The translations under genes were made by a program, and so were the position numbers. The notes beneath the pieces are model-generated. The model saw only the letters and a list, made by a program, of their open reading frames with translations, was not told where the DNA came from and searched no databases. Shown here piece by piece: positions 36,193 to 46,489 of a DNA stretch of 64,000 bases (position 1 is the first letter of the stretch; every line of letters begins with the position of its first letter). Origin of the DNA: Escherichia fergusonii ATCC 35469 (lineage in GTDB: Bacteria; Pseudomonadota; Gammaproteobacteria; Enterobacterales; Enterobacteriaceae); assembly GCF_000026225.1 (NCBI RefSeq), contig NC_011740.1, positions 1,488,001 through 1,552,000 on the forward strand, given 5' to 3'.

Positions 36193-37074
36193 TTATTGAC
36201 GACGTGTCGCCAGCCAGCAGAGCAGGGAACCGCCGCAGACCATCAGTGCGCCTTGCCAGAATGAGAACGATAGCGGAGCACTAAGCAGTACCGCAGCAAG
36301 CGCCGACGAAAGTACGGGCGTAAAATACGAACCTACTGCCATAATGGTGACGTTGCCATGTAAAATGCCAACGTTCCACGCAGCGTAAGCAAATCCTAAG
36401 GTAAATGCCGCAGAGGTGAGTTTAATCATGACGGGTGTGCTAAATACCATTTCTGGTTGTGGCGTGAGAAAATAGTAAACCCACAGACTTGCTCCCGTTA
36501 GCAGGACAAAAACGGTTATTCCATTAAATCCGCGTGCGTATTTATTCGTTACTGTGCAATAAGCTGCCCAGATAAAAGCGCCAATGAACGCCAGGAAATA
36601 ACTCAATGGACTGGTGGTAATATTATTGATGATTTCATCATAGTGTAACCCATTGTCACCACCTAACACCCAACAGACACCGACCAGGGCTAATAATAAT
36701 CCAGGTACAATCAGCCAGTTGGTTTTCTGACCATTAAACAGAATGGCAAAGAGAATTGTCAGGCTGGGCCATAGATAGTTCACCATACCCACTTCAATTG
36801 CCTGATGACGGGTCGCTGCATAACCTAAGGAAAGTGCCAGACAGATTTCATAGCTGACGAATAACAGACTCCCGGCGAGTAAATAGCCTTTCGGGATCTG
36901 CCGAATACGCGGAAATCCAACCGTGAAGATTAACAGCAGCCCGCTTAATGAATAGATAGCAGCTGCGCCGCCGACCGGACCGAGCCCCTCACTGACACCG
37001 CGAATCAATCCTACCATCGTGCTCCACAGGACGATCGCTATTAGCCCTATGAGCGTTGCTTTTTGTCGTGTCAT
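36193..37074 (-). CDS. yddG: Aromatic amino acid/methyl viologen exporter YddG
   Basis: 293 aa drug/metabolite transporter with ten membrane segments, full K-12 length. Exports aromatic amino acids and paraquat-like compounds in E. coli and Salmonella. Divergent from fdnG as in K-12. Confidence 0.94.
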   Translation of the reverse strand: MTRQKATLIGLIAIVLWSTMVGLIRGVSEGLGPVGGAAAIYSLSGLLLIFTVGFPRIRQIPKGYLLAGSLLFVSYEICLALSLGYAATRHQAIEVGMVNYLWPSLTILFAILFNGQKTNWLIVPGLLLALVGVCWVLGGDNGLHYDEIINNITTSPLSYFLAFIGAFIWAAYCTVTNKYARGFNGITVFVLLTGASLWVYYFLTPQPEMVFSTPVMIKLTSAAFTLGFAYAAWNVGILHGNVTIMAVGSYFTPVLSSALAAVLLSAPLSFSFWQGALMVCGGSLLCWLATRRQ

Positions 37075-37164
37075 GCTCGCTGTTTTGTCTCTCTTGCCGT
37101 TAAAAATTAAGCTGAATTTTATAGCATTTTTTTAACTGGCCTGTCAGGCAGTGGTGCGTTTTTC

Positions 37165-37180
37165 TACCGCTATTGAGGTA
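37165..37180. promoter_or_regulatory. NarL/NarP 7-2-7 site upstream of fdnG
   Basis: TACCGCT-AT-TGAGGTA, an inverted heptamer pair with 2-bp spacing, the classical arrangement bound by NarL and NarP at the nitrate-induced fdnGHI promoter, 126 bp before the start codon. Confidence 0.8.
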
Positions 37181-37227
37181 GGTCAATTTGCGCAGGCGGA
37201 TTATTTTGTGGCAAACAAGTGTTCTTT

Positions 37228-37241
37228 TTGATTTCGCGCAA
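37228..37241. promoter_or_regulatory. Probable FNR site upstream of fdnG
   Basis: TTGATTTCGCGCAA partly matches TTGAT-N4-ATCAA (perfect left half, 3 of 5 in the right half), positioned for anaerobic activation of fdnGHI. Confidence 0.6.
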
Positions 37242-37305
37242 AAAGATTCAGAATTTTACTGTTAGTTTCCTCGCGCAGTAATACCCCTGAAAAAAGAGGA
37301 AAGCA

Positions 37306-40300
37306 ATGGACGTCAGTCGCAGACAATTTTTTAAAATCTGCGCGGGCGGTATGGCGGGAACAACAGTAGCAGCATTGGGCTTTGCCCCGAAGCAAGCACT
37401 GGCTCAGGCGCGAAACTACAAATTATTACGCGCGAAAGAGATCCGTAACACTTGTACATACTGTTCCGTAGGTTGCGGGCTATTGATGTATAGCCTGGGT
37501 GATGGCGCGAAAAACGCCAGAGAAGCGATTTATCACATTGAAGGTGACCCGGATCATCCGGTAAGCCGTGGTGCGCTGTGCCCGAAAGGGGCCGGATTGC
37601 TGGATTACGTCAACAGCGAAAACCGTCTGCGCTACCCGGAATATCGTGCGCCAGGTTCTGACAAATGGCAGCGCATTAGCTGGGAAGAAGCATTCTCCCG
37701 CATTGCGAAGCTGATGAAAGCAGACCGTGACGCTAACTTTATTGAAAAGAATGAGCAGGGCGTAACGGTAAACCGTTGGCTTTCTACCGGTATGCTGTGT
37801 GCTTCCGGTGCCAGCAACGAAACCGGGATGCTGACACAGAAATTTGCCCGCTCCCTCGGGATGCTGGCGGTAGACAACCAGGCGCGCGTCTGACACGGAC
37901 CAACGGTAGCAAGTCTTGCTCCAACATTTGGTCGCGGTGCGATGACCAACCACTGGGTGGATATCAAAAACGCTAACGTCGTAATGGTGATGGGCGGTAA
38001 CGCTGCTGAAGCGCATCCCGTCGGTTTCCGCTGGGCGATGGAAGCGAAAAACAACAACGATGCAACCTTGATCGTTGTCGATCCCCGTTTTACGCGTACC
38101 GCTTCTGTTGCGGATATCTACGCACCTATTCGTTCCGGTACGGACATTACGTTCCTGTCTGGCGTTTTGCGCTACCTGATCGAAAACAACAAGATCAACG
38201 CCGAATACGTTAAGCATTACACCAACGCCAGCCTGCTGGTGCGTGATGATTTTACTTTTGAAGACGGCCTGTTCAGCGGTTATGACGCTGAAAAACGTCA
38301 GTACGATAAGTCGTCCTGGAACTATCAGTTCGATGAAAACGGCTATGCGAAACGCGATGAAACACTGACTCATCCGCGCTGTGTGTGGAACTTGCTGAAA
38401 GCGCACGTTTCCCGTTACACGCCGGACGTTGTTGAAAACATCTGCGGTACGCCAAAAGCTGACTTCCTGAAAGTGTGTGAAGTGCTGGCCTCCACCAGCG
38501 CGCCGGATCGCACAACCACCTTCCTGTACGCACTGGGCTGGACCCAACACACCGTGGGTGCGCAGAACATCCGTACTATGGCGATGATCCAGTTGCTGCT
38601 CGGTAACATGGGTATGGCCGGTGGCGGCGTGAACGCATTGCGTGGTCACTCCAACATTCAGGGCCTGACTGACTTAGGCCTGCTCTCTACCAGCCTGCCG
38701 GGTTATCTGACGCTGCCGTCAGAAAAACAGGTTGATTTGCAGTCGTATCTGGAAGCGAACACGCCGAAAGCGACGCTGGCTGATCAGGTGAACTACTGGA
38801 GCAACTATCCGAAGTTCTTCGTTAGCCTGATGAAATCTTTCTACGGCGATGCCGCGCAGAAAGAGAACAACTGGGGCTACGACTGGCTGCCGAAGTGGGA
38901 CCAGACCTACGACGTCATCAAGTATTTCAACATGATGGATGAAGGCAAAGTCACAGGTTATTTCTGCCAGGGCTTTAACCCGGTTGCGTCCTTCCCGGAC
39001 AAAAACAAAGTGGTGAGCTGCCTGAGCAAGCTGAAGTACATGGTGGTTATCGATCCGCTGGTGACTGAAACCTCCACCTTCTGGCAGAACCACGGCGAGT
39101 CGAACGATGTCGATCCGGCGTCTATTCAGACAGAGGTATTCCGTCTGCCTTCGACCTGCTTTGCTGAAGAAGATGGTTCTATCGCTAACTCCGGTCGCTG
39201 GTTGCAGTGGCACTGGAAAGGTCAGGACGCGCCAGGCGAAGCGCGTAACGACGGCGAAATTCTGGCGGGTATCTACCATCATCTGCGCGAGCTGTACCAG
39301 GCCGAAGGTGGTAAAGGCGTAGAACCGCTGATGAAGATGAGCTGGAACTACAAGCAGCCGCACGAGCCGCAGTCTGACGAAGTGGCAAAAGAGAACAACG
39401 GCTATGCGCTGGAAGATCTCTATGACGCTAATGGCGTGCTGATTGCGAAGAAAGGGCAGTTGCTGAGTAGCTTTGCGCATCTGCGTGATGACGGTACAAC
39501 CGCATCTTCTTGCTGGATCTACACCGGTAGCTGGACAGAGCAGGGCAACCAGATGGCCAACCGCGATAACTCCGACCCGTCCGGTCTGGGGAATACGCTG
39601 GGATGGGCCTGGGCGTGGCCGCTCAACCGTCGCGTGCTGTACAACCGTGCTTCGGCGGATATCAACGGTAAACCGTGGGATCCGAAACGGATGCTGATCC
39701 AGTGGAACGGCAGCAAGTGGACGGGTAACGATATTCCGGACTTCGGCAATGCCGCACCGGGTACGCCAACCGGACCGTTTATCATGCAGCCGGAAGGGAT
39801 GGGACGCCTGTTTGCCATCAACAAAATGGCGGAAGGTCCGTTCCCGGAACACTACGAACCAATTGAAACGCCGCTGGGCACTAACCCGCTGCATCCGAAC
39901 GTGGTTTCTAACCCGGTTGTTCGTCTGTATGAACAAGACGCGCTGCGGATGGGTAAAAAAGAGCAGTTCCCGTATGTGGGTACGACCTATCGTCTGACCG
40001 AGCACTTCCACACCTGGACCAAGCACGCGTTGCTCAACGCAATTGCTCAGCCGGAACAGTTTGTGGAAATCAGCGAAACGCTGGCGGCGGCGAAAGGCAT
40101 TGCCAATGGCGATCGTGTCACTGTCTCCAGCAAGCGTGGCTTTATCCGCGCGGTGGCTGTGGTAACGCGCCGTCTGAAACCGCTGAATGTAAACGGTCAG
40201 CAGGTTGAAACGGTGGGTATTCCAATCCACTGGGGCTTTGAGGGTGTCGCGCGTAAAGGTTATATCGCTAACACTCTGACGCCGAATGTCGGTGATGCAA

Positions 40301-40353
40301 ACTCGCAAACGCCGGAATATAAAGCGTTCTTAGTCAACATCGAGAAGGCGTAA
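37306..40353 (+). CDS. fdnG: Formate dehydrogenase-N alpha subunit FdnG (selenoprotein)
   Basis: 1015 aa with selenocysteine at codon 196: in-frame TGA at 37891-37893 followed immediately by the GACACGGACCAACGGT-type stem-loop. Tat signal (VSRRQFFKICAGG), an Fe4S4 ligand set CTYCSVGCG, molybdopterin bis-MGD domains and a normal C-terminus. Oxidises formate in the periplasm for nitrate respiration. A plain translation would split it at residue 195 and miss the link between the two parts. Confidence 0.96.
37891..37932 (+). promoter_or_regulatory. Bacterial SECIS element of fdnG
   Basis: The TGA codon plus the following about 38 bases can fold into the SelB-binding hairpin (GGTAGCAAG / CTTGCTCC complementary arms with TCT apex region). 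Position right at the Sec codon is the bacterial arrangement. Confidence 0.75.
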
Positions 40354-40365
40354 GGGGGCGAACAG

Positions 40366-41250
40366 ATGGCTATGGAAACGCAGGACATTATCAAAAGGTC
40401 CGCAACTAACTCCATCACGCCGCCTTCTCAGGTGCGTGATTACAAAGCAGAAGTCGCGAAACTTATCGACGTTTCCACCTGTATCGGCTGTAAAGCCTGT
40501 CAGGTGGCGTGTTCGGAGTGGAACGACATCCGTGATGAAGTGGGGCACTGCGTCGGGGTTTATGATAACCCCGCCGATCTGAGCGCCAAGTCCTGGACGG
40601 TGATGCGCTTTAGCGAAACCGAACAGAACGGCAAGCTGGAGTGGCTGATCCGTAAAGACGGTTGTATGCACTGTGAAGATCCGGGCTGCCTGAAGGCGTG
40701 CCCGTCTGCTGGTGCGATCATTCAGTACGCTAACGGGATTGTCGATTTCCAGTCGGAAAACTGCATCGGCTGTGGTTACTGCATTGCCGGGTGTCCGTTT
40801 AATATTCCACGCCTCAACAAAGAGGATAACCGGGTATATAAATGCACACTCTGCGTCGATCGCGTCAGCGTCGGTCAGGAACCGGCTTGTGTGAAAACTT
40901 GTCCGACCGGGGCTATCCACTTCGGCACCAAGAAGGAGATGCTGGAGCTGGCGGAACAGCGCGTGGCGAAACTGAAAGCGCGTGGTTACGAACATGCTGG
41001 CGTCTACAACCCGGAAGGGGTCGGTGGTACGCACGTCATGTACGTGCTGCATCACGCCGATCAGCCGGAGCTGTATCACGGTCTGCCAAAAGATCCGAAG
41101 ATCGACACTTCGGTGAACCTGTGGAAAGGCGCGTTGAAACCGCTGGCAGCGGCTGGCTTTATCGCCACTTTTGCCGGGTTGATTTTCCACTACATCGGTA
41201 TTGGCCCGAATAAGGAAGTGGACGATGACGAGGAGGATCATCATGAGTAA
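40366..41250 (+). CDS. fdnH: Formate dehydrogenase-N iron-sulfur subunit FdnH
   Basis: 294 aa electron-transfer subunit with four 4Fe-4S cysteine clusters (CIGCKACQVAC, CMHCEDPGC, CIGCGYCIAGC, CTLCVDRV) and one C-terminal membrane helix (AAAGFIATFAGLIFHYIGI) that anchors it. Passes electrons from FdnG to the FdnI hemes. Overlaps fdnI by 8 bp. Confidence 0.96.
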   Translation: MAMETQDIIKRSATNSITPPSQVRDYKAEVAKLIDVSTCIGCKACQVACSEWNDIRDEVGHCVGVYDNPADLSAKSWTVMRFSETEQNGKLEWLIRKDGCMHCEDPGCLKACPSAGAIIQYANGIVDFQSENCIGCGYCIAGCPFNIPRLNKEDNRVYKCTLCVDRVSVGQEPACVKTCPTGAIHFGTKKEMLELAEQRVAKLKARGYEHAGVYNPEGVGGTHVMYVLHHADQPELYHGLPKDPKIDTSVNLWKGALKPLAAAGFIATFAGLIFHYIGIGPNKEVDDDEEDHHE

Positions 41251-41896
41251 GTCGAAAATGATTGTGCGCACCAAGTTTATTGATCGCGCCTGTCACTGGA
41301 CCGTGGTGATTTGCTTCTTCCTGGTGGCGCTGTCCGGGATTTCGTTCTTCTTCCCGACGCTGCAATGGCTGACGCAAACCTTCGGTACGCCGCAGATGGG
41401 ACGCATTTTGCACCCGTTCTTCGGCATTGCGATTTTCGTCGCGCTGATGTTTATGTTTGTGCGTTTTGTGCATCACAACATCCCGGATAAGAAAGATATT
41501 CCGTGGCTGTTGAACATTGTCGAAGTATTAAAAGGCAATGAACACAAAGTGGCGGATGTCGGTAAGTACAACGCCGGGCAAAAGATGATGTTCTGGTCGA
41601 TCATGAGCATGATTTTCGTGCTGCTGGTGACCGGAGTGATTATCTGGCGTCCGTACTTTGCGCAGTACTTCCCGATACAGGTTGTCCGTTATAGCCTGTT
41701 TATTCACGCGGCTGCGGGTATCATCCTGATCCACGCCATCCTGATCCATATGTATATGGCATTCTGGGTGAAAGGGTCGATTAAAGGGATGATCGAAGGG
41801 AAGGTGAGCCGTCGTTGGGCGAAGAAACACCATCCACGCTGGTATCGTGAAATCGAGAAGGCAGAAGCGAAAAAAGAGAGTGAAGAAGGGATATAA
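41243..41896 (+). CDS. fdnI: Formate dehydrogenase-N cytochrome b556 subunit FdnI
   Basis: 217 aa, four membrane helices with heme-ligand histidines (near residues 18, 57, 155 and 169 in the family) and a menaquinone site. Start MSKSKM has GAGGAGG upstream and matches K-12; the earlier ATG at 41201 is not used. Carries electrons across the membrane to menaquinone. Confidence 0.95.
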   Translation: MSKSKMIVRTKFIDRACHWTVVICFFLVALSGISFFFPTLQWLTQTFGTPQMGRILHPFFGIAIFVALMFMFVRFVHHNIPDKKDIPWLLNIVEVLKGNEHKVADVGKYNAGQKMMFWSIMSMIFVLLVTGVIIWRPYFAQYFPIQVVRYSLFIHAAAGIILIHAILIHMYMAFWVKGSIKGMIEGKVSRRWAKKHHPRWYREIEKAEAKKESEEGI

Positions 41897-41917
41897 TCTC
41901 TTTTGAACTTTAAGCTG

Positions 41918-41948
41918 AAAATGGCGCTGTAAAAAGCGCCATTTTTTT
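41918..41948. terminator. Bidirectional terminator fdnI/yddM
   Basis: AAAATGGCGCT / AGCGCCATTTTTTT stem with 6-base loop, T-rich on both strands. Confidence 0.85.
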
Positions 41949-42231
41949 ATTGCGTAACCAGACGGCGTAGTCGCGACACATCTACCGTTTTTTCTGCCTC
42001 TGCCAGACTCCAGGCGTTTTGTAGATTCAGCCACATTTGCGGCGAACTGCCGATCACCACAGAAAGTTTAATCGCCATTTCTGGCGTCAACGCGGCTTTT
42101 CCGGTCAGCAATCGGCTTGCCGTTGAGGGCGCAATTTCCATTGCTCTGGCAAACTCGCGCAGGCTGACGTTCAGCTCGTCCAGTGATTCCTGAATAATGT
42201 CCCCCGGGCGGGGATGATTGGCCATTTTCAT
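41947..42231 (-). CDS. yddM: HigA-type antitoxin YddM
   Basis: 94 aa XRE/HigA antitoxin with helix-turn-helix [21 protein letters not shown]. Second gene of the pair: its ATG overlaps the stop of the upstream toxin-like gene by 1 bp (TGATG). Expected to bind and neutralise the toxin and to repress the operon. Confidence 0.9.
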
Positions 42232-42509
42232 CAGTGATAGTCCTCGTAATCCAGTATGTATGCATCGCCATTGACGAACTCAAACGTTATCCGCCAGTTG
42301 CCCGAGACAGATATCGCCCAAATTCCATCACGATCGCCGCTTAACGGGTGTAGTCGGTAACCGGGCATATCGATATCAGCAAGACAGCTTGCTGCATCAA
42401 TCACAGCGAGTCGGTGGCGTAATCGTTTGACTTGCGTCGGTATAACGCCGGAGGTTTTGCCGAGAAGAAACAAGTCACGCAATCCCTTGTGTCTGAAATT
42501 CATTATCAT
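42231..42509 (-). CDS. HigB/RelE-type mRNA interferase toxin
   Basis: 92 aa, family hallmarks [10 protein letters not shown] at the start, [25 protein letters not shown] and the C-terminal DYEDYH. HigB toxins cut mRNA on the ribosome. Toxin-first order is typical of hig loci. The frame is intact. Start is ATG 42509 or 42503. Confidence 0.9.
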
Positions 42510-42694
42510 CTCTTCATCCTTGTTCCCTCGAAAGGAACACTATCACTATTGTTCCGTGCAGCGCAACAAATTTCGCTACGTTTTCGCGAATTGTGAGGGG
42601 AAAGATGGGGGAGGAAAAGAAGAAGAGTGAAATTGCGGAAAGCGTCTCGCAAAACAGGCTGCGACCCGAACATGGCAGTCGCAGCAAAGGCTTC

Positions 42695-43705
42695 TTAGCG
42701 GCGGAAATCAATCACCATACGGCCACGGATTTTGCCTTCTTCCATCTCAGTAAAGATGGTGTTGATGTCCGCTAACGGACGCAGGGCGACTTTCGGCACC
42801 ACTTTGCCTTCGGCGGCAAACTGGAAGGCTTCGGTGAGATCCTGGCGCGTGCCAACTAGCGAACCGACCACTTCAATACCATCCAGCACCAGCCGTGGGA
42901 TGTCCAGGCTCATAGACTCCGGCGGCAGACCGACTGCCACAACACGACCGCCAGCACGGACAGCATCAACTGCCGAGTTAAACGCAGCTTTAGCTACCGC
43001 TGTCACCACCGCTGCGTGAGCGCCACCGGTTTTCTCCTGCACAATTTTGGCGGCGTCTTCGGTACGTGAGTTAATCGCTAAATCAGCACCTATTTCGGTT
43101 GCCAGTTTCAACTGCTCATCATTGACATCAATGGCGATCACTTTTGCATTAAAGACATTTTTCGCGTATTGCAGGGCGAGGTTGCCCAGACCGCCAAGAC
43201 CGTAGATAGCAATCCACTGTCCTGGACGAATTTTTGATAGTTTTACTGCTTTGTAGGTGGTGACGCCCGCGCAGGTGATGCTGCTGGCCGCCGCCGAGTC
43301 CAGGCCATCCGGCACTTTAACCGCGTAATCGGCGACCACGATGCACTCTTCCGCCATGCCGCCATCAACGCTGTATCCGGCATTTTTTACTGAACGGCAG
43401 AGCGTTTCGTTACCGCTGTTACAGTATTCGCAATGACCGCATCCTTCGTAAAACCACGCCACGCTGGCGCGATCGCCTGGTTTTAATGAGGTAACGCCGG
43501 GGCCAACTTCTGCCACCACACCGATGCCTTCATGGCCCAGAATCACGCCGGTTTTATCACCAAAATCGCCATTCTTAACATGAAGATCGGTATGACATAC
43601 ACCACAACACTCCATTTTCAGCAGGGCTTCGCCATGTTTCAGTGAGCGCAGCGTTTTATCCGTAACGTCAACATGATGATCCTTCGTAACAACTGCAGCC
43701 TTCAT
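42695..43705 (-). CDS. adhP: Ethanol-active dehydrogenase AdhP
   Basis: 336 aa zinc alcohol dehydrogenase: catalytic zinc CCGVCHTDLH and GHEGIGVV, structural zinc cysteines CGHCEYCNSGNETLC, NAD site GLGGLGNLAL. Start MKAAVV with AGGAGG seven bases upstream; the open frame beyond it is not homologous. Class prefers ethanol/acetaldehyde. Confidence 0.95.
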   Translation of the reverse strand: MKAAVVTKDHHVDVTDKTLRSLKHGEALLKMECCGVCHTDLHVKNGDFGDKTGVILGHEGIGVVAEVGPGVTSLKPGDRASVAWFYEGCGHCEYCNSGNETLCRSVKNAGYSVDGGMAEECIVVADYAVKVPDGLDSAAASSITCAGVTTYKAVKLSKIRPGQWIAIYGLGGLGNLALQYAKNVFNAKVIAIDVNDEQLKLATEIGADLAINSRTEDAAKIVQEKTGGAHAAVVTAVAKAAFNSAVDAVRAGGRVVAVGLPPESMSLDIPRLVLDGIEVVGSLVGTRQDLTEAFQFAAEGKVVPKVALRPLADINTIFTEMEEGKIRGRMVIDFRR

Positions 43706-43808
43706 AGTTTCCTCCTTTTCGGATGATGTTCTGCATAGCAGGTGAGGCAAATGAGATTTATTTGCCATTACCCAGTATGGATGAGTTCTGAAAAAGAGGA
43801 GGAAAATT

Positions 43809-43839
43809 GCCCGGTAGCATTCACCACCGGGCTGAGACT
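43809..43839 (-). terminator. maeA terminator
   Basis: GCCCGGT (43809-43815) and ACCGGGC (43826-43832) form a 7-bp stem; on the minus strand it is followed by AATTTTCC, immediately 3' of maeA. Confidence 0.7.
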
Positions 43840-45536
43840 TAAATGGAGGTACGGCGGTAGTCGCGATATTCCGCTTGCCAGAAATTATCGTCAATGGCCT
43901 GTTGCAGGGCTTCGGCAGAGGTTTTCACCGCCACGCCTTGCTGCTGCGCCATTTTGCCAACCGCAAACGCAATTGCGCGGGAGACTTTCTGAATATCTTT
44001 CAGTTCCGGTAATACCAGACCTTCGCCGTTCAGGACCAGCGGCGAATACTGAGCAAGTGTTTCGCTTGCTGACATCAGCATCTCATCGGTGATACGTGAC
44101 GCGCCGGAAGCAATAACGCCCAGCCCAATGCCCGGGAAGATAAAAGCGTTGTTGCATTGCGCGATAGGGTAGATTTTATCTTTCCATACCACCGGATTAA
44201 ACGGACTGCCGGTGGCGACCAGCGCGTTACCCTCGGTCCAGGCGATAATGTCCTGCGGTGTGGCTTCCACACGTGAAGTCGGGTTAGACAGCGGCATCAC
44301 GATCGGACGCGGGCAGTGTTTGTGCATCTCACGGATGATCTCTTCCGTAAACAGCCCGGTCTGTCCTGAGACGCCAATCAGAATATCCGGTTTGACATTG
44401 CGCACCACATCAAGCAGTGACAGCACATCGCTGTCAGTATCCCAGTCACTGAGATTTTCGCGCTTCTGCACCAGTTTGGTCTGGAAAGGCAGCAGGTTCG
44501 GCATCTTGTCGGTCAGCAGACCAAAGCGATCGACCATAAAGACTTTCTGCCGCGCCGCTTCTTCGCTTAATCCTTCACGCTGAGTCTGGGCGATGATCAT
44601 TTCGGCAATCCCGCACCCCGCCGAGCCTGCGCCGAGGAAGACAATCTTTTTCTCGCTTAACTGACCACCTGCCGCGCGACTTGCTGCGATCAGCGTGCCT
44701 ACCGTTACCGCCGCGGTGCCCTGAATATCATCGTTAAAAGAACAAATTTCATTGCGATAGCGGTTAAGCAACGGCATCGCGTTTTTCTGTGCGAAATCTT
44801 CAAACTGCAACAACACGTCCGGCCAGCGTTGCTTCACAGCCTGGATAAATTCATCCACGAATTCATAGTATTCGTCGTCAGTGATACGTGGATTACGCCA
44901 GCCCATATACAGCGGGTCGTTAAGCAACTGCTGGTTGTTCGTCCCGACATCCAGCACCACCGGCAGTGTATACGCCGGGCTGATGCCACCGCAGGCGGTA
45001 TAGAGCGACAGTTTACCGATCGGAATACCCATCCCACCGATGCCCTGGTCACCAAGCCCCAGAATACGTTCGCCGTCCGTCACCACAATCACTTTGATAT
45101 TATGGTTCGGCACGTTTTGCAGAATATCGTCCATATTGTGGCGGTTCTGGTATGAGATAAATACGCCGCGAGAACGACGGTAGATCTCGGAGAAACGTTC
45201 ACAGGCTGCGCCGACCGTAGGGGTATAAATGACGGGCATCATTTCGTCGAGGTGATTATTTACCAGACGGTAGAAGAGGGTTTCGTTGGTGTCCTGGATG
45301 TTACGCAGGTAAATGTGTTTGTCGATTTCAGTTTTGAATCCCTGATACTGGATCCACGCACGTTCCGCTTGTTCTTCGATGGTTTCGACCACTTCCGGCA
45401 GTAACCCCAGCAGGTTGAAGTTACGGCGTTCTTCCATACTGAAGGCGCTGCCTTTATTCAACAACGGAAATTCCAGCAGTACAGGGCCAGCGTAAGGAAT
45501 ATAAAGCGAACGCTGTTTTTTTGTTTTTGGTTCCAT
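43839..45536 (-). CDS. maeA: NAD-dependent malic enzyme MaeA (SfcA)
   Basis: 565 aa oxidative decarboxylase, malate to pyruvate plus CO2. Motifs: YTPTVGAACERFS, VVTDGERILGLGDQGIGGMGI, FNDDIQGTAAV and GAGSAGCGIAE. Start MEPKTKK (45536) matches K-12; ATG at 45572 belongs to an upstream extension. Confidence 0.95.
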   Translation of the reverse strand: MEPKTKKQRSLYIPYAGPVLLEFPLLNKGSAFSMEERRNFNLLGLLPEVVETIEEQAERAWIQYQGFKTEIDKHIYLRNIQDTNETLFYRLVNNHLDEMMPVIYTPTVGAACERFSEIYRRSRGVFISYQNRHNMDDILQNVPNHNIKVIVVTDGERILGLGDQGIGGMGIPIGKLSLYTACGGISPAYTLPVVLDVGTNNQQLLNDPLYMGWRNPRITDDEYYEFVDEFIQAVKQRWPDVLLQFEDFAQKNAMPLLNRYRNEICSFNDDIQGTAAVTVGTLIAASRAAGGQLSEKKIVFLGAGSAGCGIAEMIIAQTQREGLSEEAARQKVFMVDRFGLLTDKMPNLLPFQTKLVQKRENLSDWDTDSDVLSLLDVVRNVKPDILIGVSGQTGLFTEEIIREMHKHCPRPIVMPLSNPTSRVEATPQDIIAWTEGNALVATGSPFNPVVWKDKIYPIAQCNNAFIFPGIGLGVIASGASRITDEMLMSASETLAQYSPLVLNGEGLVLPELKDIQKVSRAIAFAVGKMAQQQGVAVKTSAEALQQAIDDNFWQAEYRDYRRTSI

Positions 45537-45637
45537 GTCACTCACTCTTTTTTGAATATCTATCCCTGGCACGCTTTTATCGTCTTTGCTTTACCGCCAG
45601 GGGGGCGGCCCCAAGTATAAAGCAGACAAAAACAAAA

Positions 45638-45661
45638 ACACCATTGCGCAGGCAATGGTGT
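45638..45661 (-). terminator. sra terminator
   Basis: 9-bp stem ACACCATTG / CAATGGTGT; on the minus strand followed by TTTTGTTTTTG. Confidence 0.75.
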
Positions 45662-45692
45662 TTAATCGTCATTGAGGACTGATTGTTAAAGA

Positions 45693-45830
45693 TTACTTTT
45701 CAGCGGGGCGTTTTCTGCCGGTTGGGTTATTTACCACGCTGGATTTGTCACCTTCGGTAACTATTTTGCGCTGGTTAGAAATTTTATGGTCCAGTCCAAG
45801 AATATGACGTGCCTGACGGTTCGATTTCAT
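45693..45830 (-). CDS. sra: Stationary-phase ribosome-associated protein Sra (RpsV)
   Basis: 45 aa, basic ([18 protein letters not shown]... ending RPAEK), identical in length to K-12 Sra. Too short for the usual length cut-off. Associates with the 30S subunit in stationary phase. AGGAGTT precedes the ATG. Confidence 0.95.
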
Positions 45831-45931
45831 TTTAACTCCTCAATCCTGTTGCTAGTTTTAAGGACAACATCGCCGTAGCGAAGAAACACGTGCTAAACCC
45901 CTAAATTAGGTTGCCGATCAAGCATAGCACC

Positions 45932-46147
45932 TTAAAGCGTAGGGTGCTGGCCACTGACCACATAATTGATCGTTTGTTGGTAGATATCACTGAGGATGTC
46001 GTTATCAGAAGCTTCCACCCATTTGGTCAGCTCCATGAGAATGTCATCTTCAGTGACAACACCGTGCTCTGCCCGAAGGCCTTGCTCAATGGCATTAACC
46101 AGAGCGGGTTCTGCTGTTGAATTTTCTGCCTGATAATAAGTAAACAT
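45932..46147 (-). CDS. bdm: Biofilm-dependent modulation protein Bdm
   Basis: 71 aa, starts MFTYYQAENSTAEPA, K-12 length. Rcs- and osmotically regulated protein linked to flagellar gene expression. The earlier ATG at 46210 is not homologous. GGAGAATCAC precedes the chosen start. Confidence 0.94.
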   Translation of the reverse strand: MFTYYQAENSTAEPALVNAIEQGLRAEHGVVTEDDILMELTKWVEASDNDILSDIYQQTINYVVSGQHPTL

Positions 46148-46489
46148 AGTGATTCTCCGTGTCTGTGTATTTATGGTGTCTGCTACGGATCGCAGATTTA
46201 TAACGCACATTCAGCATGGCAAATATTTATCGCTTCGTTGTTAAGATTAGTCCTGGTTGATGATTTTTATATTTTAACCACATGATATTGATGGGATTTT
46301 TTTGTTGTGGAACAATTAATATTGAAGCAATATCTTTTGAGTTATATATTTTCCGTTATCTATTGTGGGAATTTAATTTAAGTGCAGAAGTTATATTTTC
46401 GCCGGATTTTATTCGGAATATCCTGCTTATCCTCGTGCTGTTTCTTACGTAGTCTATAATTTCCTTTTTAAGCCCACAGGAGAGCAACA
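46148..46489. other. bdm/osmC divergent regulatory region
   Basis: 342 bp without a gene between two Rcs/osmotically controlled genes. Contains TAAGATTAGTCCTG at 46242-46255 (weak Rcs-box resemblance) and a good RcsB site at 46413. Confidence 0.6.
46413..46426. promoter_or_regulatory. RcsB box upstream of osmC
   Basis: TCGGAATATCCTGC fits the degenerate RcsB consensus KMRGAWTMWYCTGS at all 14 positions, 64 bp before the osmC start, the location known for the osmC proximal promoter. Confidence 0.7.

Noticed and set aside
37480..40308. Long minus-strand open frames (up to 529 codons) opposite fdnG
   Set aside because: High GC and codon bias of fdnG create antisense frames; they show no protein-like pattern.
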